From Brevipalpus yothersi (taxonomy: Eukaryota > Arthropoda > Arachnida > Trombidiformes > Tenuipalpidae): a stretch of DNA of 64,000 nt. Location of the stretch: contig QZCP01000130.1 in the NCBI GenBank assembly GCA_003956705.1, positions 1 to 64,000 of the forward strand, in the 5' to 3' direction. The notes beneath the pieces are model-generated. The model was not told where the DNA came from and ran no database searches. It worked only from the letters and a program-made list of their open reading frames with translations. The position numbers and the translations under genes are program-made. Below, piece after piece: positions 34,354 to 49,900 of this stretch (position 1 is its first letter; each line of letters begins with the position of its first letter).

Positions 34354-37300
34354 CTGGAGTACAGTTATCCATGAATACCGTTATACATGTACATGTATAT
34401 ACTGTTATGCGTTCATCTTACTTCATCTTAACTGTTTTGAGGTGAAGATCATTGGCAATCATGTCAACAGGCAATCCGCCCGAGATGATATTTATTTATA
34501 TTATAGCCCGATGACAGTCAAAACAATGCAGTCTTGGCTACTTTTATCTATTCCTGCAAAAACTTACATGTACATACACAATACTTTACAGTGACCATTC
34601 TTCGTTTTCATTTCTACTTTTTTCATGTTTATCTCTATCTTCAAGTGATCATTTAAGCTCTTTTCTTCTCACATTTATCTCCATTCCGCTTGTCTTCACT
34701 ATCTGAGAATCAATCTTGAGGATATTTTCTCTTGTTTTCTTCTCTCGCTCTCAAAATCCTTTAGACATGAGATTTCTAGATGGGCAAGGCTGTAGCAGAA
34801 TTCTGACAAGAGGTATATATTCATGAATCAAGTGAAGAGAAAATATCCCTAGAAGATAAACACTGCGAATATTAGATTTAAAAGAAGAGACTTAGTATCA
34901 CTCTGTTTTGAATAACTTCCCCTTACCCCAACTTCATTCCCATAGTGATCAGTTGTGTGTTCATATTCCCATAGATTTTTTATTCAATGAATTCTGATAA
35001 AAGAGAACACTGATTTGAGGCAACTCCATTCATCTAGAGAAATAATGTTCTAGGTAGTATCATGTTCGAAAAGAAGTCTCTCCTCTCACTCTTTTTACCC
35101 AGACTTCTTTTCCTCTCATCTCTATCACATTGCAAAAATAATTTCATCAAAGTTAGTTTCAGGAACATGAGTTGCCCAGATTATGATTCATGATATTGAG
35201 CTAGGAGAGAGAGGGATTATTCTGTATACTTCTATCGCCGTCATTTTCAAGGCACTTCTCGAGTTTTCACAATCAACAAAATTGAGTTTCCATATTGTAT
35301 GCTCACAAGTTTGGAAACTGATTCAAAAAACGAATTTATTGTGTACAGAGACCCGAATGTAGGCCATTGGAGGTAGCAATTGTGTGAAGAACATTTTTAT
35401 GAATCTTTACCCCTTCTGTGTAAGTATTTATGTCATTTCCATGGGTAGAAAGAGTGTAAATTTGACCATAGAAGATGGATAACATCTGACTTTATATGTC
35501 CAAACTATAACCTATTCGAATGTATCTTATTGAGCCTAAGGAGATTGAATCTCTCCAATTCATCACCAAACTCTTTCGCCTTGAGGCTAGAGAAGCTTAT
35601 TCATTTCCACTTGGTAAACTTGACGTCAAAAAAGATTTGTACTATCTGTTTTCCGTTTATGTATGTGTATATATCCCATGGACCCTAGGCACACACACAC
35701 ACACATTGATTGAGCTCAGTGAATACCCAAATGGCTAGAATAGAATGAAGAAGGAGAGCAAAAGAGCATCCATCCGTTTCTCATCATGCTCGTTCAAGAA
35801 GCGTGGAAGAGAAATTCAAGCAACTGAATACTCTTCCTATTTCTCTTTCCCTTCTTATTTGCTCTTTTCCACCATATACTATCTTTTGGACAGTGATGTA
35901 AGATGCTAGCTGTTGTCCTATTGCATTCTCACAATTCACTCTCTCTTTCTTTCTCTCTCTTCTCTTTTCTGGCTTCAAGATTGTTAGCCGTGAATGGCCA
36001 TTTTAATCCCAATAGAAGAAGTAGAATTCATCATGATTATCGAGCCGCATCACACATGCATTCACATTATTCTTCAACTGGTTAAGGGGTACTATCATAG
36101 GACAGAACGAAACATGATACGAGCTGTTCTACTAAATTCCTTCTTTGACTATTCTCTCTATTTTAATAGACATATATTCCCCTAATTTGAATCAACACAC
36201 TGTTTATATATTCTTCCTCCTATTCTCTGAACTTGACCGAAGTATCGGAGAACATGAGCAATTAAACTTTGGTGTTCTATTATTTAGGCTCTTGAAAAAT
36301 TAGAGTACGAGTCTATTCTCAAGATGATCCTGTCACACGAGATGTTGTCTGAAGACTTGACCGCTCAGATTGATCGATGTCTTAGGAGAATCACTTTCAT
36401 GTCAATCAAAGAGAAGAAGGAGAGAAAATACCAGTAAATAGTAGATTTTTCAGCACTTTTTGTCTGTATACGCTTATCTACCTCAAAAATCCATCGAACA
36501 TGTACTCTGTAAAAATTTTCAGCTTCTCCCTACTGACATTATAATCTGAGAGCATTGCAATGAGATCCAGCCATTTTTCCAAGGGTTTTACTGACTTCTT
36601 TTACATCCACCACCTTTTAAGGTGAAGTATTTTTTGAATGGTAGAGGGTTTTGAACACTCATCCCCTCCCATAGACAGAATCTATGATAAACGAACTCTC
36701 CTTCAGTCACTTTTGTTCCCTTCAACATTTCACAAAGATTTCATCTAGATTTCGACACTAGAATGAATGGAAAAAGTTTTTAGATTCTTTCTAGTTGACT
36801 GATGCTCCTTAGCACTTCTGCCTGTAGATATCAGAAGGTTATCAAAGCTATTGAACTGTAATTTCTACGCTAAAGCTACGCTCAAAGTTTTCATGCTTTA
36901 GATGATATCCACTTGATAGTTGAGATATTCTGGAATATCATGAATTATTATAGCCTTTACTGAATCAAGAGAACATGATAAAAGGAGAAAGAAAAGGAAA
37001 GAGAGGAAGTAGAAAATCAATAAAAATCTGAAAAAGTGGACAATACTTTAATAGGCTTTATTTTTCTCTCCCCATTCAATCTTATTTTGCTGATATCTGA
37101 TGTTTTATTGAATGTAACACTATTAAAAAGATAATCAAATAAGCATAGAAATGTTTTCCAGGCCTTCATCCGCTAAAGATGCTCTACGATCCATATCCTT
37201 TGCCATCTTTTGAAACCAATCGCTGATGGGACATTAACGTTGATCCTTGAGTGATCAGTCAGTTTTGTCTATCTCTTTCCCTTTCACCATTCTGTGAAGT

Positions 37301-37783
37301 GAATAACTTCAAGCTCAGTTGTCATTTCCTCTTCTCTCTTCCAAAGTAAGACCGAATGAATGTATCTAGAAGTGAAACGAGAAGACAAAAAAGAAGAATA
37401 AAAGACACTGTTTTTATCTACAGAGCAAAGTGAAAAAGTCTGTATTGCACTTTATTCCTTCTCTTTTGCTCTTTTATCAATGAACCTTTTGCTTTTTCTT
37501 GCTTTTCCAGATAATTGAACAGAATTTGATTATACTTAACTGAGCGCAGGGAGGGGAGATAACACACATATATACGAACTTCTAGATTTTCCATCAAGTA
37601 ACCTGATTTCTGTGCTAAGCCCAGTAGCAGCTGAGTCAAATTGATGAATAGTATTGCCAGAGAGAAACTTGAATTGCGTTTCTCTTTTTGGACAGCTCTC
37701 TTTTTGGTTGAGAATACTAGAATGCTGACTCAAGTTACCTTGACCATTGGCGATTTCATGAAATAGCAAAGTTAACAATATCT

Positions 37784-37838
37784 TCATTGGTCATTGGTCA
37801 TTGGTCATGTGTTTATGTGTGTGTGTGTGTGTGTGTGG
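37784..37838 (+). repeat. Tandem heptamer followed by GT run
   Basis: More than three tandem copies of TCATTGG (37784-37808), followed after a few bases by (GT)n at 37816-37838. Confidence 0.85.
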
Positions 37839-38469
37839 GTATGTGGGATAGAAATTCATCTAATATTATGTGTGCTCCAATAGTGAGCATTTGATGATTA
37901 TCCCGGCAATTAGTGGCTTCTCTTCATAGCGTTCACTAATCGGCTTCATTCTCAAGAGTTGAATGAAGGGAGATTTAGGATATACAGTTTAGAGTCTCAG
38001 ACTAAAAGATGGAGAGAAGAGAAAAAGTAAACAAGCATCTAAAGCATACACGGTAGTATACAGAGACTAAGGCAAAGTATACACACTTAGCCAACGGAAC
38101 GGAATCTTCTGTGTGATCAGCTAATGATTAAGAACAAGATGTCGATGTTAAGGATTGCTATGTATGTATGTATGTGTGTGTTTGATGAAAGATTGGCTGA
38201 GCAAAGAATAAAATAGTTACAATGAGTCCTCAAACGAAGCTTGCTTGTGCGTTGATTTTGTTCCTTATCAATGTGTGGATAAAATTTACTCTCTTTTATC
38301 AATGCTTTACTTTAGACTGAAAAAATCAGAAAAGAACAGAAAAAGAAAGAAGTAAAAGCAACCAATTTACAGGAACAAAACGACCCAAGCTTTAGCTTAT
38401 CCATCCTTTTACATTCATTTTGCCTCTCTGAACCAATCTAAATGAACACCATTCTCGTTTCCACCCATC

Positions 38470-38473
<4 letters not shown>

Positions 38474-38542
<69 letters not shown>
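38474..38542 (+). repeat. (TC)n microsatellite
   Basis: 69 bp of perfect units; a second same-orientation array lies 230 bp downstream. Confidence 0.95.
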
Positions 38543-38549
<7 letters not shown>

Positions 38550-38771
38550 CATGATGCGATACAAAGCGAGCCAATCTTCATGAATCTTATTTACTGTAAC
38601 CAGCCTGGTGATTAACGGCTATTGATTCTGATGGGGAGGAAGAGTTGAGTGGAGGAGGCTCACATACACACATGTTAAGATGAGGATTGAAAATGCCTTC
38701 AACTTGAGTAAACACGCCTAACTTTGCCAGTGTAAGAAAGAGAAAAGATTATTCCATGGTTTATATACAGG

Positions 38772-38773
<2 letters not shown>

Positions 38774-38834
<61 letters not shown>
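38774..38834 (+). repeat. (TC)n microsatellite
   Basis: 61 bp of perfect units. Confidence 0.95.
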
Positions 38835-38838
<4 letters not shown>

Positions 38839-40642
38839 CCTTACACTGGTATTTTCTCATGCCCCAGAGAAAAATAATCGTCACCATCAAACGCTGAGAA
38901 TCTTATTGGCCTGAATGTGAACCATTTTTCAGGACAAGGCTAAACTTTCAATGAGCTCCTCTCGAAACTTTTCTTCAACCCAAGTTTACAATACTTTATC
39001 ACCACCAAACCAACTCATCCTCTGGGTGTGCAAGTTTTGTGCTCAGAATGACATCCAGAGAATTCATATATACTAGGGAATACTGAAAAGGGAATAAAAA
39101 AGGAGGAGAATGATGAGTTCAGAACTTTTCTAGGGAGAGTGAGTAAAATCCAAGAAAATAGCGACATAGATTCTAAACCATTTTATGTGTGTGAAATGAT
39201 CAGTCAGAGATTATAAACAGCCACCGATATTTCTGCCACAAAATCATCTCTCTCTCTCTCTTTTACTTTCTTCCCTTCTATTCTGTCATATTTCGTCTTC
39301 ATAATTGGCTAGTTTGTGTCTATGAGAAAAAATAGTTCCCTCTACCAATGAAAGAGAACTCTTGATTACTGTTAAGTTACCCATACGAATATAGTAATTA
39401 TGATCATTATGAATTATCTTTTACAGACAATCATTTCTATTTGCATCACAACGAATCGAATATTCTTCTCCAGTATACTTTGGAGGATATAAAGAGGCAC
39501 ATAAAAAAGGAGAGGAAAGAAAGGGAAGCAAGTAACACATACATATATATGCCATGATCTGATCTTCATGATCAACTTATTCTATGAAATGGTAATGATG
39601 ATGAAATATTGGGTGAGACGACTGAGAAGGTTGTGAAAAGACATTGGAATATCGTTTCCTTCATTCTATTCTCTTTCTCTATACCCAAAATCTGGAGTAC
39701 AAAGATCTTAATGGCATCCAAAATGGACATGGAACAATGTATTTCAAGCAATCCTAATGGTTTACCAAGCCAGAAAAGTTAGTAAAGGCATCTTTCTTAT
39801 TTTCTCTCTTTTCTTTTATTCCCTTTCTTTTCCTTCCAGCATCCTTTTTCTTCTTTCTCCACCTTCTTCACTTCATCTCTCATTGCTATTCCTTTTCGAT
39901 TCCTTTTCTCTCTCTCTCATCTTTGAGCACTCTGATCGTTGATCACATTCAATCACGCTGTCGCTCTTCCCCATCAAATGACACAGGACTGCACAAAGTT
40001 TTTCTAACGAATTCTTGAGGCTACATCCTGATGATGAGCACCTATTCTTCAATGACGTATTCTCACTCTCTCTTATCACAATACCTGCTGGGTTCTGTGT
40101 GAAATTTTTTCTCTTCAAAATGAAAAACTCCAAGATTGAACCTTCAAAAATTTTAAGAAACACCGCAAAATAATTACTTCACTTAATTATCACGACCAAA
40201 CCTGGTTCCTTGAGCATGCATCTTTCTATTTCACATTTCTTCTCATCTTTGCATGTTCGGCCCTTCTTTCTTTCCCAGATGAGCGGTGAAAATGACAGTC
40301 TCAAGCATTCCTCATCCAGTTGTTCTCAGCTATCTCTTTATCTTCCACTTCAACACCGTTATTTATAAAACACTCTCAACATCTACACATGAATCACCAG
40401 TCTATCATCAGTCTCTCTTGCAAAGCTGACTGATGGGCCTTTTCGTATAGTTAGAGTAAAACAATCAGTTGATTGCGTCCGATAACTGTTAGTTGGGAGT
40501 GGAATATATTCTACAGAATAGAAGAGGAGAGAAAGAGAGTTTGTAACAAAGTGCTAAATGAGAGAGATAAGAAAAAAACGGGTAAAGAGTATTCTTCCTC
40601 CAGTAGATGCCTCATGTCACTTGATTCACTTTGCTTCATTCT

Positions 40643-40645
<3 letters not shown>

Positions 40646-40690
<45 letters not shown>
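40646..40690 (+). repeat. (TC)n microsatellite
   Basis: About 45 bp of perfect units. Confidence 0.94.
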
Positions 40691-40692
<2 letters not shown>

Positions 40693-41759
40693 GGTTCCCG
40701 CTTTTACTCGATCGAGCAAGGTCTATTATTGCAATGAGAAGCACTCTATCACTACTATATGTGACACTGAATCACTTGGTGTACAGTGAACGAACGATGT
40801 AGTTTGAGAAGAGTATGTGTATGATACTCAAGGACTGAATCGTCATCGATAATGTTGATAGTAACCATTCTCATCAGCTCATTGAATTGAACCAATTTTA
40901 TCCTCATCTACCTATTGACCATGCTGTTTGCAACTTTATCATGTAGAGTCATTCAAACAGATGGACTTATCGATGCAAACAATCAGTAGATGGAACTTTC
41001 ATTCTTTTACTCTATCTTCCTTGTATTTCTGTTGCATTTTGGATCTTCTTGATGAAAAGAAGATTCCGAGCATCCAATATTGTGTGCCTCCCATCACTTT
41101 GGATCGACCAGGAGAACAATGAAAGCTTTCTTTGTGACTGTGACTGCTATTCTATTGGATCAAGAAATCAGTTTTTTTCCTTCACTTGTTTCTTTTTCTG
41201 GCTCTTCTACTCTCTTTACACTTGAGTCCTATTTTCTAGGACTATGCTTGAATTCAGCAGATCGACCTGCATTCTTTCTTCTTAGATCCAAGTGAATTTA
41301 ATCCTATTTATAAAGAGATTCAGTTTTAAATCAATATCATAGTACATTTCGGTGTTTCTCCTTTGCTTTTCTGTTTCTCATCAAATTGTGTATTCCCATT
41401 TATTTTGACATTCTGTAGGTGTTGAATTGAAAACGAAGAGTGGGGCTTTCCATTAGGACTAGAATTCTGGAGTTTTTAACTCCTTTCATCTTTTCTTCTG
41501 CATTTGAAGAATAAAGAATATACAGTAACTTTGAAGAATTCTGATCAACAGAAAAAAATTTACTGCCATCAAATTGAATGATGGTTGGATTTGAACTCGA
41601 TCATCTTTGCTCACGCTTTTCCCTCATCCATTGCCATCTATTCAATGATGATTGTAGAGAATGATCTGAATCTGTGCTCTATGGATCGATAATCTTCTCG
41701 TCTTTCCGTCTGTCCTTGATCACTTCAACTTGATGTCAAAGATGTGTGTATGTGTGTGT

Positions 41760-41762
<3 letters not shown>

Positions 41763-41815
<53 letters not shown>
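41763..41815 (+). repeat. (AG)n microsatellite
   Basis: 53 bp of perfect units, preceded by a short GT run (41744-41760). Confidence 0.94.
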
Positions 41816-41819
<4 letters not shown>

Positions 41820-44800
41820 TGCAGATGAAGCTTTCATCCACAATTCTACTCATGGTGATACCGAGTTGCTGTATTCTATCCTTATTCCTTCCGTTTTTCT
41901 CATCTCTATCCATCTGAAAACCCTTTAGGCTTTCAGACTATGAGGCTTTTTTCACAGGAGCACAAGCTACACAGAGACTTGTGTCAATTCCAAGAAAGGA
42001 TGATCTCATGAAATTTTCCTAGTTTCGCCCAATCAAACTTTATTCTTCACTCGATTCCAGTTCAATCACACGTTAAACACATATTTTCTTTTCGTTAAAG
42101 CAAAATTTTCAACTTCGATAGCAGCTGTAGGTTATTCTCTCTCTCAGGCACTTTGTACAATAGTTCGAAAATTAGGGCTAAGTATCTTTTCCACTCTTAG
42201 AAAGTAGAACAAAATGATCTTACACACATAGAATTCTTCAAAATTGCTATGGTTTTGTGTACAGATAGTACAGGGAGCTTTGATATTGCTCCTGTTCAAT
42301 ATATCAGTCAAGCAAGGATGATACCCGAAGCTCCTCTCATTTCTCATTCTGTCCTCGATGAATTATGTGATGCTTTCCCTACAAGCTTCTCTCTTTGCTC
42401 AACTTTGTTCCCAAGGATAAATTACGACTGGATGAGCACATCTTCCCTCTTTCCTATTCTTTTCTCTTGTTTTCGAAATGAAAGAGAAAGAGAAACTGTG
42501 TTTTGAGTTAACCTCTTTTTAAACTGAACTTCCACAACAAAACACAAGCTGTAGTATGCGAATTTTTCATAAGTTACACTCAAATTCTCATTAGCTTAGA
42601 TGTATGCATGAATTTACCTTTTAATATCACAATTTAATTGATTTTTCAATTCAAAATCTGATAGAAAAATTTTCACAAAATTGCCAGTATACTTTATCTA
42701 TCTGCTTCCAGAAAAAAAAATTTTCAGAAGATTCTAAATCATCTACACACAAATTTTTTGAAGAAGATATTTCGGAGATAAAATTTCAAAAATATACCTC
42801 TATTGCTGTTTGAAGCTATTTTGACAACAAAATTTTCACCTTCAATTTTTATTTGGAATACCATTGGCCATTTGCATCCGCATATTCCTCTCTTTTAATC
42901 CACCATTTGATACATGGAGACTAGTGAATACAGACACCTTCACATACAAAGCATTCTTGTGCATTCTGATCTTGTTTGAAATTCGCATATTTGAATACTA
43001 AAATATTGTGGGTAAGCGAAAGAATTTGAGAGTGCCAACAAATCGGGTTGAATGGATAATATTGCAAAATGTTGCATAAATATGCATGGTTAGTGAGTGA
43101 TTCTTCAGTGAACATTGACACTATGATCTTCTAACCTCAATTCACCTTCTATTCCATAAACTTGATTTTTTTGCCTCTCTGTATGCGTGTATCGAGATGA
43201 TCAGAATTTTCTATTTTTTCCCTTCTCTGCACATTTCCTAAGTTCTTTGTGACAACAGAGTTTTATTTCTATCTCTCCTCTGAGTGATAGAGGACAAATG
43301 ATGATGGCCAATTTGGATTCCAAGCTCAGCGAAATAAGTAGGTAAAAAAGAATAGGAAAAAAAGCTTCCCTTCCAAATACATGTATATGCATTGTATTTA
43401 TACTATTAAGAAAAAATAACTCGAGGGTTAGATACTCTACCAGCTTACCAACCAACCAACTGACTAGCTATCATCATTTTTTTCCCTCCTCTCATCTCAT
43501 AACTTGACCCATCCAGATATTCACACTTACACTACCTACTAATAGATGCTCTTTCCCGTTATCTATCAAGTTCAAATTGACCTAGTGTGGGACCATTTCT
43601 CTCTTTTGACAAGTTGAGAGTACACATTTTCGGCTCAAAAAATTGACTTTCGATGAGCTTAATCAACCAATATAGTGATATTTAAATTTTTTTCTCCAAC
43701 AACTCTGGAAATTCGATAAAGAATTTAGTTTAGTTTAGTAGATTGCTTTCGAGATTATGGCATCGCTATATAAACTATTTGCCTAAACTACTTAGAGAAC
43801 TATTCAGAAAGTCAAAAAGATTAATCACAATCTTATTTCAATCCAACAATAATGTGTAGGTTTGGTTGTTGAGAGAAAGAGAATTCTCATTCTTAGAATT
43901 TGGTTTGGATACACATGTGGTACAGATACTTAGCGTTATGATATAACGACAACAATTTTTTACCCAAAATACATAACAATGAAAACTACTCGATCTCATT
44001 ATTGAGTGGAAATTTTAGTTATTGATCGGTAAGCCACGAGTATAATTTATTTGGAATATTGAATTTGAACATGATCATTTATAGGTATTTCTAGATCTAC
44101 CGATCATCAAAAATATCCAACAAATTGAAAGTTTCTTTGCCTTACAATAATGTAATATATGTCTAGTTTGAATAGGAGTTTGATGTTCATCGCAAAATGA
44201 TCTCAATCCTAGAAAATACCGTTTTTCTGAGAATTTTGTGACCTTTCATAGATCCATTGAGTTTACAAGCATTCAAAATTCATTTCATTATATACTGGAA
44301 TTATTTTCATCGTGAAAAAATGAACCTTTCAAGGGATTACAGCACTTGACATTGACTTCCTTCAGATAGATGAATTTATTCTTTTCATGCATTCAAATTA
44401 TTTCTTGAAGTCATATGAGTTTTCCCTCGTATCTTGAGTCATAATTAGATCTCTCTAACCTTTACATCTGAGCCATTTTTTTCATACTGCTGCTTTTCAT
44501 GCCAAAACTCGAGTATCTCCTCTTGATCTACTCCTCGTAACAATAACAATGAATGGGATAGACTTCATGTTTTTTTCTATGCCCTACTTCTAGTAATTTT
44601 AGAGCACACATGTTTATATGTGTATATTCTGATGAGAGCCCAACGAAGGAATTTGTAAATTTTTTTCACATCTCTGAGCATCTGTTTGTTTTTTCACAAC
44701 ATCATTTCTGGCGAAGACAAATATCTCTTCTTGTCATTGAGTTACTGTCAACGAATAAAAACTGAATATGATTTGGAGTACTTCCGTGTTCCCTTTTCAC

Positions 44801-45273
44801 TTGTGAACAGTGTTGAATTTTTCTACTTATTAAATTTGGAATTGAAGTTCATATTTGTGAAGAGATATTTACTTTCCACCGATTTTCATATCCATCGGTA
44901 TTCCTATTTGAGCTAGTTTCACTCCGAATAGAACTCGCATGAGAACTCTCAGTATCTGGATATCAATTGATTATACTCATAGAATACTTGGAACTTTTAC
45001 GGTGGAAGAGCAATAAATTTATTCTATTAATCTTTCCTTTTGCTAATTTATTATGTTTGCTCAATCGAAAATAGATACCATTTGTCTAATTTTTTTGCAC
45101 TTTTCCATCAAATCACGTAGGATTTCAGATTTGTAGAGTTCAATATGAGCTCGAATGGTTTTTTGGAGAATTTGACGGAAGATTAAAAGTTTTTTGGATA
45201 CTTTTCGTATCATTCTCTGATGAACAACACAAAATACATGTAATATCATCAATATCACTAATAGGGATCATTT

Positions 45274-45303
45274 CTCACTTTGCCTCACTTTGCCTCGTTT
45301 TGC
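45274..45303 (+). repeat. Three-copy tandem decamer
   Basis: CTCACTTTGC repeated three times, the last copy with two differences. Confidence 0.8.
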
Positions 45304-46689
45304 CTCCATGAATGATCGAAGATGCCAATTGAGAAGTCTTTCTCTCATCTTTCTTTACTTTCTCCTCCTCTTCTTATACTGTCCATCATTTAATCATCCT
45401 GTTCATTCTTATCCTCCTGATGAACAGTTATAAGAGGATGGAATAGAATAGAATATCACAGCATTTTTTTATTTTAATCATCATTCATAACATAGTACCG
45501 ATACCAGATGGCGCGTAGAGACGAAGAGATGATAACTACGAAGAATCGAGATTCTAGGAAAAAATATCATTTTTATGATTCATTAGAACATGCTTCAAAG
45601 TGAACGATATATACCTGTACGTGTGCTTCTTGATGAATATAATTATCGCATAACGTGCATGCTCGTCCACATTGAACTTCCTTGCTTATCGAAAAATCAT
45701 TGACGATAATAGTGATAATCATGATCATATTGAATTCTGATTGACGATCACAAGAAGAAAAGAGATTTGAGAGAGAAGAAAAAATAATCATCATTTCAGC
45801 CTGGTCACGTTCAAACACATCTCATAGAACAATATTCACATGAATGACCAATCAAACAGTTCAAATATGGCCTGTATGCTCGATTTCGTTAACAGCTCTC
45901 ATTGAGAAATGATCATTGACTGATTCATTTCTCTCATTTTTTTTCTTTCTCTTTGAGTTGGTTCTTGTTCTGTTCAATTTTTTACTCTCTTGTGAATCTC
46001 AATCATATTTGAAGTGCCCATTTCAATCCTGGCATCGTCTGAATGATGGCAAATGATCAAAGTAATCGTTGGAGAGAGAGAAAGAGACATTTATTGAAGG
46101 TGCACGCTAGTCTGGAGTAGGCTTCGATTGGGAGGATGGAAAAAAGCTGTGAAAAAGATGAAGTATTCTCATCATCATGAATGCTGTGTAGAAAGAGAGA
46201 GAAATCTTTTTACAGCAAAAATGAATGAATGAGTTTCATGACAGATAAAAGATGCCATTCAGATATTATTTATTTCATATATTGGAAGATTGAGAGATAT
46301 GAGCGACTATGGGTATGAATACAGACACACAAAGTACTCCAAGCAACATATAACATAATGACTGCCTCATACACGCTTTCGGGTACCATAGTGAAAGGGA
46401 AAAGTCATCAGTAAATGTCGCTCTTGGGTGAATGAATCAAGAAACACTGTTCTAGGCTAATAAAAGAGAGGAAGATCGAGAGAGAGAATTTTCAAGATTG
46501 AAAGGAATGATGAAGCAAGCAAAAGAGCATTTTTATTGAACGATATCACGATATAAAACAATCGATCCACCATGATCCACACTCAATTCATGTATTCATT
46601 ATTAGTATACACACTTAGCCACATGATCTTGTCCTCTTTTACTCCTTAAAAGATTCTATTCGTCTAGTCCAATGAGATCGGAAACGATT

Positions 46690-46946
<257 letters not shown>

Positions 46947-49900
46947 AGAAACTACATGTACTATCATATTCTCATGTCAAACCTAAATGCCATTACAATC
47001 GGCTTCTCTCCCTCTTTCCCTTGTGGCCACGACTTTTGCTGCGGATCTGTTGTGTTGAGGCTTGCTGATGGCTTAATGATATTCGCTTTACTTCTCAGAT
47101 TAAGTTAATTTTGTCTCATGTCTTCTCGGAATGTTTGCTGACAATATTCCTCGTTTACTGGCTTTGGATGATGCTTCTTTCTTGCCTTCAAAGAAAAGAG
47201 AAGTGCACAAACGTATATTGGGTATCTTTTAGCAAAAGTGGTCATGTATGGGATAGCCGAAAAGAAAAATATGGGTCATCAAATGAATCCATCGCTTTCG
47301 ACTGATTGACTGAGTGAAGGGGATGTTAGTCGATGATGATATGAGACGTTTTCCACACAAATACTCTGTTGTTTCTTTTGGTCAGGAGAGGAGCCGATTT
47401 TCTACATTATTGATCATGTTAGCCGATTTCTATCGAGCTACATCTTTGTTTTCTGCAAGCAGGAATGGTTCACGAATAAACAAGAATAGTTCTAGTATCA
47501 GCCCAGTGATGGAACCAAATGGCTCATACCAGAGAGAATTGTGCTCGATTCTTTCGTTCAATTCAAACACACATACAGTAACCGAAATACAGTAACTTTG
47601 CTCGTCAGTTTACAATTTTTATACAATTTTTTAATGTGTTGAAGAATCAAAATCTTGTACTCAGGGCAATTATTCTACCTCATTTATTCTCAAATAGAAT
47701 GCATCTACTGAACTGGCAAGGAATTTTTGAAGGAGTTTAATCACTATGCCAGTAGAGTAGGCACACTGGTAGTCATTCTTATATCATAATCGTATTTTGA
47801 AGTGAGAGAGAGAGAAAGAAAAGAAAAAAGGTCTCAATTTCATGGTGAACAGAATCGAATGATGGATGATTTCAAGCGAGAATGGATAGTGTTTTGGAAA
47901 TGAGAAGCGAGAAATGAAAAGTGAAGCAAACCAGGCAAGAGAGGAGAGGAGAAAGAAGAGAGGAAAAGAAGAAAATAGTGATACTTTTGGCATAACTTTT
48001 ATCGAACAGGATCACAAGAGAGGGAAAAGAGACATTTTGTTGCCCAAAATGACACATGATTATATCGAAAAGGATCCATATTTTTTTCGTTCATATATGT
48101 GTATCTAAGTGTCTATGTAGATCAAAAATATCATTCGTTTCACTGAGTTTCACTGGTCTTGCTTTTCGAAAGCTCACATCTCGAAAGACTTATCTGAAAT
48201 CTCACAAAGTGGGTGATTCTAAGGCTACTACTGTATTTCTTTGACGAGTTGAAGAATGCAATTCTTTTTCTCTATTCCTCTCAAATTTTATGCGTTTTTG
48301 ATCACTCAAGAGTATTGCATGACGAGGAAAAAATTTCACATCATTTTTTATTGGGTCTGAATACAAATAAATTGATGTTCCTAATTATCTTGAGCATCAT
48401 TCACATCTATTGAAAACTTCCATTTCTCTTTGCACGCAGTCTTCTTCGCTTTCCAATGCTCCATATAATTTGGTTCAATTTACCCAAATAAGATATTCAT
48501 CAGCACCATGCACATATTTTTAAGCATATTCTTTTATATTTTGTAAACTTCATGAGCAAATGTGTAGATTGGTAAATTTCTCTTATGCTCTGCTTGTGAA
48601 TCAGATGAAAACTTTTTGGCACCTACTTCAAGGATCTTGGCAGTTTTTTTAGAAAATTATGGTGAAAATTTGAAACTGTTTAAATAAAAATTTTGAGCCA
48701 CTCAAACTAACAAACTAAATGTGCAAAAACTTTTCAATTCTTTTCTGTAAAAGTGTTTGGTGGATACACGTGTAATTCTAACTAAGAGGATGGGTTTCAC
48801 TTCTTCCACAAAATATTTTCGTTTAAACTTGCTCTTGCTTCGCAAGAAGAGGAGAAAATTTCATCATCACTTATGGTTCATTAAATAGATCAGAAGCGTA
48901 TTTCAGCATGAATTTTCAGCAGAATTGAGCAGAATCAACTCCTTCAAGATTTTATCAACTCTATCCTCTTGAAACATAGCTCACTACTACCAACTCGATC
49001 TATTAATCAGTCTCACCATAAATGAAGCACCCAATTTCAAGCTCGTGATGATTATTCAATGAGGCAGCTGGAATGTATTGCTGACCGAATAATAGTTAAT
49101 CAAATTTTCATCCAGCGAAAAGCTAAATTTCAGACAGGTTTGACATTCTCAGGAATATTCCTATATATTTCCATAGGAAGCTTGAGGAAAAAGAGTTCTA
49201 ATGAATTCTTCTAAAAGATTTAATAATCATCAGCTGGAATCTATTTCTGCATCTGATCTATCAAAAATGGCAAAATTTTATCCCTCATCAGCTGAAAACT
49301 TCTCTCAAGCTATAGATAGATTCTTTTTGTTGAGTGTAAACATAAATACCAATCGATTTTTGATAATCAGAGCAAAGAGATCCTGAGTTCTCTAAGTGAT
49401 TATTTAAAGAAGAGATTCTTCTCGTTCACTGAGGGAGACAATAATTTTAATCGACTTTCTGAAAATTTGCAAAAATTTCTGAACAGCTCTGCTAGAGGAG
49501 AACCCCTTTCTTTGATTATCATAGACTATCGTTGAGCATTATTTTTCGAAGAATAATACTTTATTCTAGGCTCATGATCAAAGTCAGAGACAGAGTTAGT
49601 TTACATGACTGGTCATAATGTATCTCTGTTTTTGATGCTTTCTGTGGAAAAAAGAATGCCTCTGGTGTCATATAATGATAATGATGATGTTGGCTACAGG
49701 AAATATAATCAATCTGAAAGCGGAACTACTCGCATGAAAATGAAACAACCGGATACCGAATCATCAGGCTGTCAAAGCGGACTTATAATGTTCATAGGCT
49801 GGAATGATCCAAGATGCTCCAATCTTGAAAAGAAAATCATCTTATTTCAAACTCAATGATATCATTAGAAAATTTTCACATTGATTCGCATCAGAAGAAA

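Larger units (their letters stand above)
30206..38473. other. Gene-poor AT-rich DNA with microsatellites
   Basis: No supported gene. Holds GA/CT arrays (30320, 30776, 31268, 34149, 34287), a second copy of a dispersed repeat core (32951-32990, minus orientation), very AT-rich sequence at 33160-33240, a GT run at 37816-37838 and a tandem heptamer at 37784-37808. A somewhat GC-richer patch lies at about 31740-31860 with no recognised content. Confidence 0.6.
38543..46695. other. Gene-poor AT-rich DNA with microsatellites
   Basis: No supported gene. Arrays at 38774, 40646 and 41763, then about 4.9 kb (41816-46695) with no long array; a three-copy decamer (CTCACTTTGC) at 45274-45303. A 65-codon minus-strand frame (45061-45258) has coding-like composition but no recognised family. 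Confidence 0.6.

Noticed and set aside
45061..45258. 65-codon minus-strand frame with coding-like composition
   Set aside because: Begins with GTG rather than ATG, has a stop just upstream, and no family is recognised; could be a relic exon but cannot be supported.
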